Below are positions 23,262 to 31,577 of a stretch of 64,000 bases of DNA, piece after piece. Positions within the stretch are counted from its first letter, which is position 1; each line of letters begins with the position of its first letter. The stretch is taken from the NCBI RefSeq assembly GCF_001267405.1, contig NZ_CP012369.1, positions 1,948,001 to 2,012,000 of the forward strand. Direction: 5' to 3'. Made by a program: the position numbers and the translations under genes. The stretch comes from Moorella thermoacetica. Lineage in GTDB: Bacteria; Bacillota; DSM-521; Neomoorellales; Neomoorellaceae. The notes under the pieces were generated by a model. It was not told the DNA's origin, ran no database searches, and saw only the letters and a list, made by a program, of their open reading frames with translations.

Positions 23262-25835
23262 GTGACTGTTAATGTAACAAGCAATCTGGCCCAGGTAAAC
23301 TTACCTGTTCAGGGTATGAGCTGCGCCGCCTGTGTGGCCAAAGTGGAAAAGGCCTTGAAGAATATGCCGGGTGTTGAAGAGGCCCGGGTAAACCTCCTCA
23401 CCGGCAGGGCCGCGGTAAAATATCACCCCGACCGCGTAAGCATCCCCCAGATAGCCAGGACCATCCAGGAGATAGGCTACGAGGTGCCGGAGGAGGAGAT
23501 GCTCTTAACGGTACGGGGCATGAGCTGCGCCGCCTGCGTGGCCAAAGTAGAAAAGGTGGTCAAAGGTATACCCGGAGTAACCTCGGTGGCGGTCAGCCTC
23601 CCGGCCGAATCAGCCCGCATCCGTTATTACCAAGGTACAGTGGACCGGGCGCGCATCAAAAAGGAAATCAACGCCCTGGGTTATGAAGCTACGGAGAAGA
23701 TCTCCGGACAGGCTGCCCTGGACCGGGAGAAAGAGGCCCGGGAACGGGAGATCAGGTACCAGCGCCGCAATATGTGGATCGCCTGGCCCCTGGCGACCTT
23801 GGTGATGATCGGCATGTTCCGTGATATGTGGATTTTCCCCTACTTCGTACCCAAATGGCTGGGGAATGTTTATGTCCTCTGGGCTTTGACTACGCCGGTA
23901 GCCTTTATTCCCGGCTGGCAGTTCTTCGTCCACAGCTGGAACGGCCTCAAGCGCGGGGCTACCGATATGAACCTCCTCTACGCCACCGGTATTGGCGCCG
24001 CCTACATCATCGCCACTATCAACACCCTGTGGCCGGAGGCCGGTTTCGGCGGGCGCGGGGCCACCTTCTTCGAGTCCGCCGCCCTCTTAACCGCCTTCAT
24101 TGTCCTGGGTCGTTACCTGGAGGCTATCACCCGCGGCCGTACTTCCGAGGCCATCCGCAAGCTCATGAGCCTGCAGGCCAAAACAGCCCGGGTCATCCGG
24201 GACGGCCAGGAGATGGAGATTGCTGCCGATGAGGTCGAGGTTGGGGATATCGTCGTCGTCCGACCGGGCGAGAGCATCCCGGTAGACGGGGAAGTCGTGG
24301 AAGGATATTCGGCAGTCGATGAATCCATGATCACCGGCGAGAGCATCCCGGTGGAAAAACGCCCCGGTGCCCAGGTAGTGGGGGCAACCATCAATAAAAC
24401 CGGGTCCTTCAAGTTCCGGGCCACCCGAGTGGGGAGCGAGACGGCCCTGGCTCAGATAATCAAGATGGTAGAAGAGGCCCAGGCTTCCAAGGCTCCTATC
24501 CAGAGGCTGGCCGACTTTGTAGCCGGCCACTTCATCGCTGGCGTCCACGTCCTGGCCCTCATCGTCTTCTTTTTCTGGTTCTTTATTGGCTACGACGCCT
24601 TCTTCCGGCCTGACAGCCACTTTATCCTGTCGCCCTACAGCCTGGCCCAGGTGGGTGTCTTCGGCTTCGCCCTGTTACTCTCGGTAACCACCCTGGTCAT
24701 TTCCTGCCCCTGTGCCTTAGGGCTCGCCACCCCCAGCGCCGTCATGGCCGGTACAGGTAAGGGTGCTGAGAATGGCATCCTTTTCAAGGGTGCCGATGCG
24801 GTAGAGGCGAGCAGCAAGCTCAATGCCATTGTCTTTGACAAAACAGGGACCTTGACCAGAGGCGAGCCCTCGGTCACCGATGTGATTGTCGCTCCAGGTT
24901 TTGAGCAAAAAGAAATCCTGCGGCTGGCCGCTATGGCAGAAAAAACCTCCGAACATCCCCTGGGCGAGGCCATTGTCCGCAACGCCGTGGAAAAAGGCTT
25001 AGAATTAGAGGAAGTAGAAGACTTTGAGGCCATCCCGGGCCATGGTGTCCGGGCCATCTACCAGGGGCGAGAAATCCTGCTGGGCAATCGCCGGCTGATG
25101 CAGCAGCGTAACATCGCCATCAGCGACCTGGCCGGGCACATGGAGAAACTCGAAGAAGAAGGCAAAACCGCCATGTTAATGGCAGTAGACGGCAGGGCCG
25201 CCGGGATCATCGCTGTGGCCGACACTTTAAAAGAGCACGTAAAGGTTGCCATTGAACGCCTGCACAAGATGGGTATCCAGGTGGCCATGATCACCGGTGA
25301 TAACCGGCGGACGGCTGCGGCCATCGCCCGCCAGGTAGGTATAGAGACCGTCCTGGCCGAGGTGCTGCCTCAGGACAAAGCCGAAGAAGTGAAGAAGCTC
25401 CAGGAAAAGGGCCTTAAAGTGGCCATGGTGGGGGATGGCATCAACGACGCCCCGGCCCTGGCTCAGGCTGACGTGGGCATCGCCATCGGCTCAGGTACCG
25501 ATGTGGCCAAGGAGACGGGGGATATTATCCTCATCAAGGACGACATCCGTGACGTGGTGGGAGCCATAGAGATCGGGCGGGCCACTATGCGCAAGATCAA
25601 GGAGAACCTTATCTGGGCCTTCCTCTATAATTCCCTGGGTATTCCCATCGCCGCTGGCATCCTCTACCCCATCACAGGGTTAATCGTCAGCCCCGAGCTG
25701 GCTTCATTCTTCATGGCCATGAGTTCAATCTCCGTGACCCTGAATACCTTGACCCTGAAGCGCTTCCGGCCTTCCCTCCGCGCGGAGCGGGAGGAAGCTG
25801 TACCCCGGCACCGGCCGGCACCCCAGGCAGGCTAA
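23262..25835 (+). CDS. copA: Cu(I)-exporting P1B-type ATPase
   Basis: 857 residues from GTG 23262, eight bases after GGAGG; GTG 23253 lies within the SD. Two N-terminal heavy-metal-associated domains each carry G-M-S-C-A-A-C-V. The membrane metal site S-C-P-C-A-L-G is present, along with T-G-E-S (actuator), D-K-T-G-T-L-T (phosphorylated Asp), S-E-H-P-L-G-E-A (nucleotide-binding His) and G-D-G-I-N-D-A-P-A. The C-P-C motif marks Cu(I) specificity. It pumps copper out of the cytoplasm. A two-helix protein gene follows after 15 bases. Confidence 0.95.
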   Translation: MTVNVTSNLAQVNLPVQGMSCAACVAKVEKALKNMPGVEEARVNLLTGRAAVKYHPDRVSIPQIARTIQEIGYEVPEEEMLLTVRGMSCAACVAKVEKVVKGIPGVTSVAVSLPAESARIRYYQGTVDRARIKKEINALGYEATEKISGQAALDREKEAREREIRYQRRNMWIAWPLATLVMIGMFRDMWIFPYFVPKWLGNVYVLWALTTPVAFIPGWQFFVHSWNGLKRGATDMNLLYATGIGAAYIIATINTLWPEAGFGGRGATFFESAALLTAFIVLGRYLEAITRGRTSEAIRKLMSLQAKTARVIRDGQEMEIAADEVEVGDIVVVRPGESIPVDGEVVEGYSAVDESMITGESIPVEKRPGAQVVGATINKTGSFKFRATRVGSETALAQIIKMVEEAQASKAPIQRLADFVAGHFIAGVHVLALIVFFFWFFIGYDAFFRPDSHFILSPYSLAQVGVFGFALLLSVTTLVISCPCALGLATPSAVMAGTGKGAENGILFKGADAVEASSKLNAIVFDKTGTLTRGEPSVTDVIVAPGFEQKEILRLAAMAEKTSEHPLGEAIVRNAVEKGLELEEVEDFEAIPGHGVRAIYQGREILLGNRRLMQQRNIAISDLAGHMEKLEEEGKTAMLMAVDGRAAGIIAVADTLKEHVKVAIERLHKMGIQVAMITGDNRRTAAAIARQVGIETVLAEVLPQDKAEEVKKLQEKGLKVAMVGDGINDAPALAQADVGIAIGSGTDVAKETGDIILIKDDIRDVVGAIEIGRATMRKIKENLIWAFLYNSLGIPIAAGILYPITGLIVSPELASFFMAMSSISVTLNTLTLKRFRPSLRAEREEAVPRHRPAPQAG

Positions 25836-25850
25836 AGGAGGTGACCCGAC

Positions 25851-26069
25851 GTGACCGATCTTGAAAATAAAGCCGCCCGGCAAGCTGCGGTAATCTACAC
25901 CGGCATCTCCCTGGGAGCAGTCCTCCTCTTCTTGGCCCTCACCTTCCTGACCGGGAAAACCTACACCGTTGTAGCCAGGGTGGGAGGAGCGGTATGGGTG
26001 TTCATCTTGACTTTGGTTGTGACCATGCCTATTGTAATCCCCAAAGTTAAAAATAAATTGATGGCTTAA
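25851..26069 (+). CDS. Two-helix membrane protein co-transcribed with copA
   Basis: 72 residues from GTG 25851 after a perfect AAAGGAGGTGA site. Two hydrophobic segments (about residues 13-34 and 42-64) are joined by a short loop, and the tail I-P-K-V-K-N-K is basic. There are no Cys or His residues, so direct metal binding is unlikely. I do not recognise the family. Position in the copA operon suggests an accessory role, by context only. Confidence 0.75.
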   Translation: MTDLENKAARQAAVIYTGISLGAVLLFLALTFLTGKTYTVVARVGGAVWVFILTLVVTMPIVIPKVKNKLMA

Positions 26070-26079
26070 ATGCTGCCAG

Positions 26080-26108
26080 AATGGCCAGGGCTACCTGGCC
26101 ATTTTTTT
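26080..26108 (+). terminator. Terminator of the copA operon
   Basis: AATGGCCAGG (26080-26089) pairs with CCTGGCCATT (26094-26103), followed by a run of T. It is a near-perfect intrinsic terminator 11 bases after the stop codon. Confidence 0.85.
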
Positions 26109-26190
26109 GTTCAACTGGTATTGTTATCCCCAAGACAAATAGGATAAAATAGGTAGAGATAAGCAGCAAGACTGGAGGTCAACTTTCCGA

Positions 26191-27096
26191 ATGAGCTTGC
26201 TCGAATCCTCCGGACGGGCCGGGACTGTAACGTCCCGTTTTTTCTGGCGATACCTCTTCTTGAGCCTCAGACCGAAGCAGTGGACCAAAAATGCTTTTGT
26301 CTTTGCCGCCATTCTTTTTTCCCGCCACTTGCTGGAACTCCACCCGCTGGTGCGAACCATCCAGGTGTTCATCATCTTCTGCCTCCTTTCCGGGAGTACC
26401 TATCTGGTAAACGACCTGGTGGATCGGGAGAGGGATCGCCTCCATCCCCGAAAGAAATACCGGCCCATAGCCGCCGGCCTGCTGCCCCCCCTGCCGGCCG
26501 CCGTGGCTGCCGGTATCACCCTGGCCGGGAGCCTTTTCTGGGCCTTCGCCCTGAGCTGGCAGGTGGGCCTGGTCAGCCTGGCCTACGCCCTTCAGACCGT
26601 GGCTTACTCTTTTTATTTAAAGGACATGGTTATCATTGACGTTTTTGTGGTGGCCCTTGGCTTCGTCCTGCGGGTGGTAGCTGGAGCGGCGGCCATTATG
26701 GTGCCGGTTTCCGCCTGGCTGCTCATCGCCGTTATCCTCCTGGCCCTCTTCCTGGCCCTGTGCAAGCGTCGCCATGAACTCGTTTCCCTGGACAATGCCA
26801 CCGCCCACCGCGGCATCCTGTCCGAGTACTCCGTTAACCTCCTGGACCAGATGATCGCCACCGTAACCTCGGCCACCGTCGTTGTCTATGCTATCTACAC
26901 CTTCATTGGTGCACCGCGTCCTTATCTGATGTACACCGTTCCCCTGGTCCTCTTTGGGATCTGTCGCTATCTCTACCTGACTTATCGCTGCCAGGGGGGC
27001 GGGGAGCCGGAAAGCCTGGTTCTGAAGGACAAACCCCTGGCGGCCACCATCCTCCTCTGGGCGGCCAGCTGTTTTGTTATCCTGTACTGGCTCTAA
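26191..27096 (+). CDS. UbiA-family prenyltransferase (decaprenyl-phosphate phosphoribosyltransferase type)
   Basis: 301 residues, seven to nine membrane segments. R-P-K-Q-W-T-K-N near residue 27 and the first Asp-rich motif N-D-L-V-D-R-E-R-D-R-L-H-P near 75, followed by K-Y-R-P-I-A-A-G, are the hallmark of UbiA enzymes that transfer phosphoribosyl from PRPP to polyprenyl phosphate. The second motif, D-V-F-V-V-A-L-G-F-V-L-R-V, follows near residue 150. No partner epimerase gene is adjacent, so the end product is uncertain. The gene stands alone between copA and a minus-strand cluster. Confidence 0.82.
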   Translation: MSLLESSGRAGTVTSRFFWRYLFLSLRPKQWTKNAFVFAAILFSRHLLELHPLVRTIQVFIIFCLLSGSTYLVNDLVDRERDRLHPRKKYRPIAAGLLPPLPAAVAAGITLAGSLFWAFALSWQVGLVSLAYALQTVAYSFYLKDMVIIDVFVVALGFVLRVVAGAAAIMVPVSAWLLIAVILLALFLALCKRRHELVSLDNATAHRGILSEYSVNLLDQMIATVTSATVVVYAIYTFIGAPRPYLMYTVPLVLFGICRYLYLTYRCQGGGEPESLVLKDKPLAATILLWAASCFVILYWL

Positions 27097-27209
27097 AAAT
27101 TATTACGGCGCTGTTCGCTCTTGGCAGGTTAACCCCGCAACCTTTCTTTACCTGCGGCGATGATAGCTTCTATAAACTGGAAATCCCCGCTGACAACGCC
27201 GGAATGCTT

Positions 27210-27251
27210 AAAATAAAAAGCCGCCACTCCTTTAGTTAAAGGGGTGACGGC
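27210..27251 (-). terminator. Terminator for the carbamoyltransferase gene
   Basis: On the minus strand GCCGTCACCCC-TTTA pairs with TAAA-GGAGTGGCGGC (one mismatch), followed by TTTTTATTTT. It ends transcription about 60 bases after the stop. Confidence 0.75.
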
Positions 27252-27314
27252 ATCGTCGCCTGGTAAATATCGTTGTTTACTGCAATAAAGATGGTTCTTA
27301 CGTTAAGGATAGGC

Positions 27315-28295
27315 CTACTTCAGGGTAGCCGCCAGGATGGCCTTGATGGTGTGCAGCCGGTTCTCGGCTTCGTCATAGATGACTGACTGCGGCCCGTCCA
27401 TGACTTCCTCCGTCACTTCAATGCCCCGGTCAGCTGGCATGCAGTGCATGTAAATGGCTTCCTTGTGACCCAAAGCCATCCGCCGGCTGTCCATGACCCA
27501 GTTGGGGTACTTGTCGATAAGCTCGGCACCTTCGGTGTCGCTACCGGTATAAGCGATTGGGCCCCAGCTCTTGGCGTAAATAATGTCCGCGTCCTTGCAG
27601 GCTTCGTCCATATCATTGACAATATTAAACTTGACGCCGTTTTCAGCTGCGTTTTTCTTGGCCTGTTCTATGAATTCCGGCAACAAATGGAACTCCGGCG
27701 GATGGGCCAGGGTTACGTTCATGCCAAAGCGGCTCATTAGGAGGATGAGGGACTGGGGCATGGAGAGGGGCCGTATATATTTGGGTGCATAGGTCCAGGA
27801 AATGGTGAAGTTTAACCCCCGGGTATTCTTACCGAACTTCTCCTGGATGGTCATGATGTCAGCCAGGGCCTGGGTGGGGTGATAGAGGTCGCACTGCATG
27901 TTGATTACAGGGATCTTGGAGTACTTGGCCAGTTCCCGCATGTAGGCATTGCCCACTTTGTAGGTGCAATTGCGGACCCCGATGCCGTTGCCGAAACGGC
28001 CCAGGACCTCTACCGTATCCTTGGGGGTTTCGCCATGGCCGATCTGGGTGGTTTTAGGGGTCAAGTAAATGGCGTGCCCGCCCAGCTGAGTCATACCGGT
28101 CTCGAAGGCATTACGGGTGCGGGTGGAATTGTCGAAGAAAAGCATATAAAAGGTCTTATCCTCAAGGAGGTGGTGTTTTTCGCCCAGGGCCTTCCGTCTT
28201 TTGAGGTCAAAGGCGATGTCGAGGAGCGTATCGATTTCTTCCCTGGTCCACTCCTGCAAGGTGATCAAGTGTTTCCCGCGTAGATCCGTCTGCAT
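27315..28295 (-). CDS. YgeW-like (knotted-type) carbamoyltransferase
   Basis: 326 residues. F-F-D-N-S-T-R-T-R-N-A-F-E (carbamoyl-phosphate site) near residues 54-66, H-P-T-Q-A-L-A-D near 142, and the C-terminal H-C-M-P-A-D-R place it in the aspartate/ornithine carbamoyltransferase fold. S-W-T-Y-A-P-K-Y then R-F-G-M-N-V-T-L-A resembles YgeW rather than ornithine transcarbamylase. YgeW proteins occur with hydantoinase and xanthine-dehydrogenase genes, as here, in presumed purine breakdown; the substrate is unknown. SD is GGAGGG. An AATAAT/ATTATT inverted repeat at 28312-28328 just upstream may be an operator. Confidence 0.82.
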   Translation of the reverse strand: MQTDLRGKHLITLQEWTREEIDTLLDIAFDLKRRKALGEKHHLLEDKTFYMLFFDNSTRTRNAFETGMTQLGGHAIYLTPKTTQIGHGETPKDTVEVLGRFGNGIGVRNCTYKVGNAYMRELAKYSKIPVINMQCDLYHPTQALADIMTIQEKFGKNTRGLNFTISWTYAPKYIRPLSMPQSLILLMSRFGMNVTLAHPPEFHLLPEFIEQAKKNAAENGVKFNIVNDMDEACKDADIIYAKSWGPIAYTGSDTEGAELIDKYPNWVMDSRRMALGHKEAIYMHCMPADRGIEVTEEVMDGPQSVIYDEAENRLHTIKAILAATLK

Positions 28296-28468
28296 TCTTG
28301 TCCCTCCATTTAATAATGAATGATTATTTATCTACCAGCAAGTACCCCTACGGGCTCTGCCGGTTACCAAAGTAGAAGGGTGAGGTGTAAAGTTGGAAGT
28401 GGGAGGCAGGTAAAAACCGGCTTGCCAGGCACCAATCTTGATTTCGTCGTGTTCTTCCCGGCTATAGT

Positions 28469-28599
28469 TTAGTCCTCCCAGGGCCCGAGGTCAATGATCG
28501 GGCTGACGTCGGCCAGGCGGCTTTCCTGCCTGGAGGTTATCAGCAACCCCCGCGGGATAGTGACCGGCTCTGGTGCCGGAATCTTGAAGCCACCCCAAA
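28469..28599 (-). pseudogene. Orphan C-terminal coding fragment, family not recognised
   Basis: Within the 500-base gap 28296-28797 a 43-codon minus-strand frame ends at TAA 28469-28471 and encodes P-E-P-V-T-I-P-R-G-L-L-I-T-S-R, then L-A-D-V-S-P-I-I-D-L-G-P-W. It begins right after an in-frame TAA and has no start codon, so it looks like the tail of a lost gene. Codon choice resembles the neighbours. The rest of the gap holds nothing I can name. Confidence 0.35.
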
Positions 28600-28797
28600 A
28601 TTAAGTCACGTTTAATCTTATTCAACTTTTTTTAGTAAATTCCTGCTTGCAGGGTGCTCTGGAAATAAAAATATTGCATGGCATCGATACAGGTCTGGGC
28701 CTGCTCTGCGGCCGAATATGGGAGGATGGAGACATGGACGTGGCCCGGGCCACCGGAATGGAGAAGGCCGAGATTGGGCGGGGCCCGGCCGGAATAA

Positions 28798-30162
28798 TTA
28801 CAGGACGGTAATTTTTCCAGGGATAAACTCTCCCTGACCGGCCCGGCCCAGGAAACGGCCCAGGTCATAAATAAGCCGACCCCGTAGATAGGTTGCTTCC
28901 ACGTACCCCTGGAGAGCAAAGCCCTCAAAGATGGTATAAGCTGCGGCAGAATGCAGGTCAGAAGCCTTGAGTATAACCTCCTGGCTGGGGTCGAAGACCA
29001 CCAGGTCGGCATCGCTGCCCGGCGCCAGGCAACCTTTACGCGGGTAAAGACCGAAAAGGCGGGCCGGGTTGGTGGCCAGCACCCGGACCATTTGCGGCAG
29101 GGTCAGCCGCCCCTGGCGTACACCATAAGAATAAAGTAGGGGTAAAAGGGTCTCCGTCCCCGGTACGCCCGAGGGGGTGTTATAAAAAGCCGTTCCGGCA
29201 GCCTTCTGTTCCGGGCTGTAGCTGCAATGGTCAGTCGCTACCACCTGGAGATCACCACTGGCCAGGTGCTGCCAGAGAATCCGGTTATCTTTTACCGTCC
29301 TCAGGGGTGGGCACATCAGGAAGAGGCGGCTGTCCGGACCGGCATACCTCTCCTCTGTTAGTAAGAGGTAGTGGGGGCAGGTTTCACCAAAGACCTGCTG
29401 TCCTCGGGCCCGGGCGGTGGCAATTAATTCCGCCCCCCCGCCGGTGGAGACATGGACGATATAAACTGGCGCCCCGGCCGCGGCTGCCTGGCGGATAACC
29501 TTTTCTATGGCCTTTACTTCGGCCGCTGCGGGCCGGCTGTTGGCGTGGTAGGCCGGGTCTGTCTGGCCGGTAGCCTCCAGTTCCCTCCGCCTGGCCGTTA
29601 CCAGATCATGATCCTCACAGTGAACCGTCACCAGGGCTCCCAACCGCCGGGCCTGCTTAAGCAGGCGGCCGATGGCCGCGTAACCCAGGCACTGCTTGTA
29701 GGTGGTAAAGACTTTAAAGCTGGTGACTCCCTGCTCTATTACCTTTGCCAGCTCACCGGTGTCTTCTTCCTGGCCGGGCAGCACCACCTGGTGCAGACCA
29801 TAGTCAACGCACGCCTGCTCCCGGGCTTCCTCCAGGCGTTTGGCCAGGGCTTCCGTCAAGGGTTCGGCCGGGCCGGCGGGCTCGGCATAATCAATGACGG
29901 TGGTAACCCCGCCGCAGGCTGCCAGTCTGGTACCGGTGAACCAGTCGTCGGCGGTCAGGAGCTCGCCGATGGGCATCTGGTAGTGGACGTGGGCGTCGAT
30001 GGCGCCGGGCAGGATGTATTTCCCGGTGACATCCCTGACGGCAGCCGCCCGGGCCTCCAGGTCCGGGCCTATGGCGGCAATTTTCTCCCCTTCGACGGCT
30101 ATATCGGCCTGCTCCACCCGCTCCTGGGTAACAACCCAGCCGCCCTTCAGCAAGAGATCCAT
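28798..30162 (-). CDS. Dihydropyrimidinase / D-hydantoinase-like amidohydrolase
   Basis: 454 residues. Metal ligands of the cyclic amidohydrolase fold are visible: D-A-H-V-H-Y (HxH) near residue 57, the carbamylated Lys in S-F-K-V-F near 149, V-H-C-E-D, I-V-H-V-S-T and A-T-D-H-C. These enzymes open cyclic diamides such as hydantoins, dihydropyrimidines or allantoin in the cytoplasm. The neighbouring YgeW-like and xanthine-dehydrogenase-like genes suggest a purine or hydantoin breakdown role, like E. coli HyuA. SD GGAGGCGCCGG precedes the ATG. Confidence 0.88.
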   Translation of the reverse strand: MDLLLKGGWVVTQERVEQADIAVEGEKIAAIGPDLEARAAAVRDVTGKYILPGAIDAHVHYQMPIGELLTADDWFTGTRLAACGGVTTVIDYAEPAGPAEPLTEALAKRLEEAREQACVDYGLHQVVLPGQEEDTGELAKVIEQGVTSFKVFTTYKQCLGYAAIGRLLKQARRLGALVTVHCEDHDLVTARRRELEATGQTDPAYHANSRPAAAEVKAIEKVIRQAAAAGAPVYIVHVSTGGGAELIATARARGQQVFGETCPHYLLLTEERYAGPDSRLFLMCPPLRTVKDNRILWQHLASGDLQVVATDHCSYSPEQKAAGTAFYNTPSGVPGTETLLPLLYSYGVRQGRLTLPQMVRVLATNPARLFGLYPRKGCLAPGSDADLVVFDPSQEVILKASDLHSAAAYTIFEGFALQGYVEATYLRGRLIYDLGRFLGRAGQGEFIPGKITVL

Positions 30163-30229
30163 TTTCTCCGGCGCCTCCTTTGTAATCTACATTATATATC
30201 CGCCCTACCTGTCTCTTCCCGGCCGCGGT

Positions 30230-31474
30230 TCATTTCCCGTACCGAGCCAGGGCTTCCTTTAAGGCCTCCAGGGAGGGCTCCACCCGGATAGGCTCTCCGG
30301 CCGCTTTGATGGCATTGGCCACATCCTTGAGGCCGTTGCCTGTTACCAGGACGACCACCTTATCTCCGGATTTAATTATTCCTTCCTGGACGGCTTTGAT
30401 AAGGCCGGCGGTCCCGGCTGCACCGGCAGGTTCGCCGAAGATGCCGCTGGTCCGCCCCAGGGTGCGCATGGCTGCAAGGATTTCTTCATCGCTGACGTTG
30501 ATCATCGTACCCCCGGAATCCCTTACGGCCCGCAGAGCCTTTTCTGGATTGCGGGGCACGCCGACGGCGATGCTGTCCGCCAGGGTATTTTCGGGCATGG
30601 GTTTTACCCTGGTTCCCTCCCGGAAGGCCCTGGTAATGGGGCAGCAACCCTCGGCCTGGACCCCCAGCATCCGCGGCAGTTTGTCAATCCAACCGGCCTT
30701 TTTCAGGTCCACCCAGGCCTTCCAGGCACCGGCCATGGTACAACCGTCGCCCACGGAAAGGACCACCCAGTCGGGTACCTCCCAGTTTAGCTGTTCCGCC
30801 ACTTCCAGGCAAACTGTCTTTTTGCCTTCTACCAGATAAGGGTTAATGGCGGCATTGCGGTTGTACCAGCCGTGCTCGGCTATGGCCGCCGCCGAAAGCT
30901 TGAAGGCATCCTCATAGGATCCCTGAACACTGATAACGGTGGCCCCGAAAATCAAGAGTTGGGCTACCTTCCCTTGCGGTGCCCGTCCCGGTACAAAGAT
31001 TACCGCCTTCAGGCCCACGGAAGCTGCTGCCCCCGCCAGGGAGGAAGCAGCGTTGCCGGTTGAAGAGCAGGCGACCACCTTAGCTCCTTCGGCCAGGGCT
31101 CGGGCCACCGCCACGGCCGAAGGCCTGTCTTTTAAAGACCCCGTGGGATTAATCCCATCGTCCTTGATATATAGCTCTTTCAACCCCAGTTCGTCCCCCA
31201 GGCGCCGGGCCCGGTACAGGGGGCTCCAACCCACCCGCAGAGGGGGCAGCGGTCCCTCCTGGGCCACCGGCAAGAAGGGACGGTAACGCCAGAGGGAATG
31301 TTCCCGGTTGCTGGCCAGGCTCTGCCTGGAGATGGATTTGTTTATATAATCGTAATCGTATTCGACATCCAGGATGCCGTCCGTCGACCCGCAGATGGGG
31401 CAGGTATAAAAGCCGGGCCGGGGTTGATAGGTACGGCTGCAGTTTATACAGCGTAGTTGGGTTATATTGCTCAT
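30230..31474 (-). CDS. Threonine synthase-like PLP enzyme with N-terminal zinc ribbon
   Basis: 414 residues. An N-terminal C-I-N-C / C-P-I-C zinc ribbon (residues 9-28) precedes a fold-type II PLP domain with Lys in T-G-S-L-K-D-R-P-S near residue 115, S-S-T-G-N-A-A-S-S, and G-D-G-C-T-M-A-G as the phosphate loop. This matches ThrC of the ribbon-containing class, which makes threonine from phosphohomoserine. Its place inside a purine-catabolism-like cluster also leaves room for a diaminopropionate or other amino-acid lyase role. No homoserine kinase or dehydrogenase gene is nearby. Confidence 0.78.
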   Translation of the reverse strand: MSNITQLRCINCSRTYQPRPGFYTCPICGSTDGILDVEYDYDYINKSISRQSLASNREHSLWRYRPFLPVAQEGPLPPLRVGWSPLYRARRLGDELGLKELYIKDDGINPTGSLKDRPSAVAVARALAEGAKVVACSSTGNAASSLAGAAASVGLKAVIFVPGRAPQGKVAQLLIFGATVISVQGSYEDAFKLSAAAIAEHGWYNRNAAINPYLVEGKKTVCLEVAEQLNWEVPDWVVLSVGDGCTMAGAWKAWVDLKKAGWIDKLPRMLGVQAEGCCPITRAFREGTRVKPMPENTLADSIAVGVPRNPEKALRAVRDSGGTMINVSDEEILAAMRTLGRTSGIFGEPAGAAGTAGLIKAVQEGIIKSGDKVVVLVTGNGLKDVANAIKAAGEPIRVEPSLEALKEALARYGK

Positions 31475-31577
31475 CTTGAGTCATCTCTCCCGTAAAAACT
31501 CTCTCTTCCCACAAGGTATCTCTACTGTCCGCGGAGGGTTCTATCCCACGCTGCCACGTAACAACGTTATCTTCAAC

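Noticed and set aside
29452-30291. 279-codon plus-strand open frame
   Set aside because: Antisense to the hydantoinase gene; no SD and no recognisable motifs.
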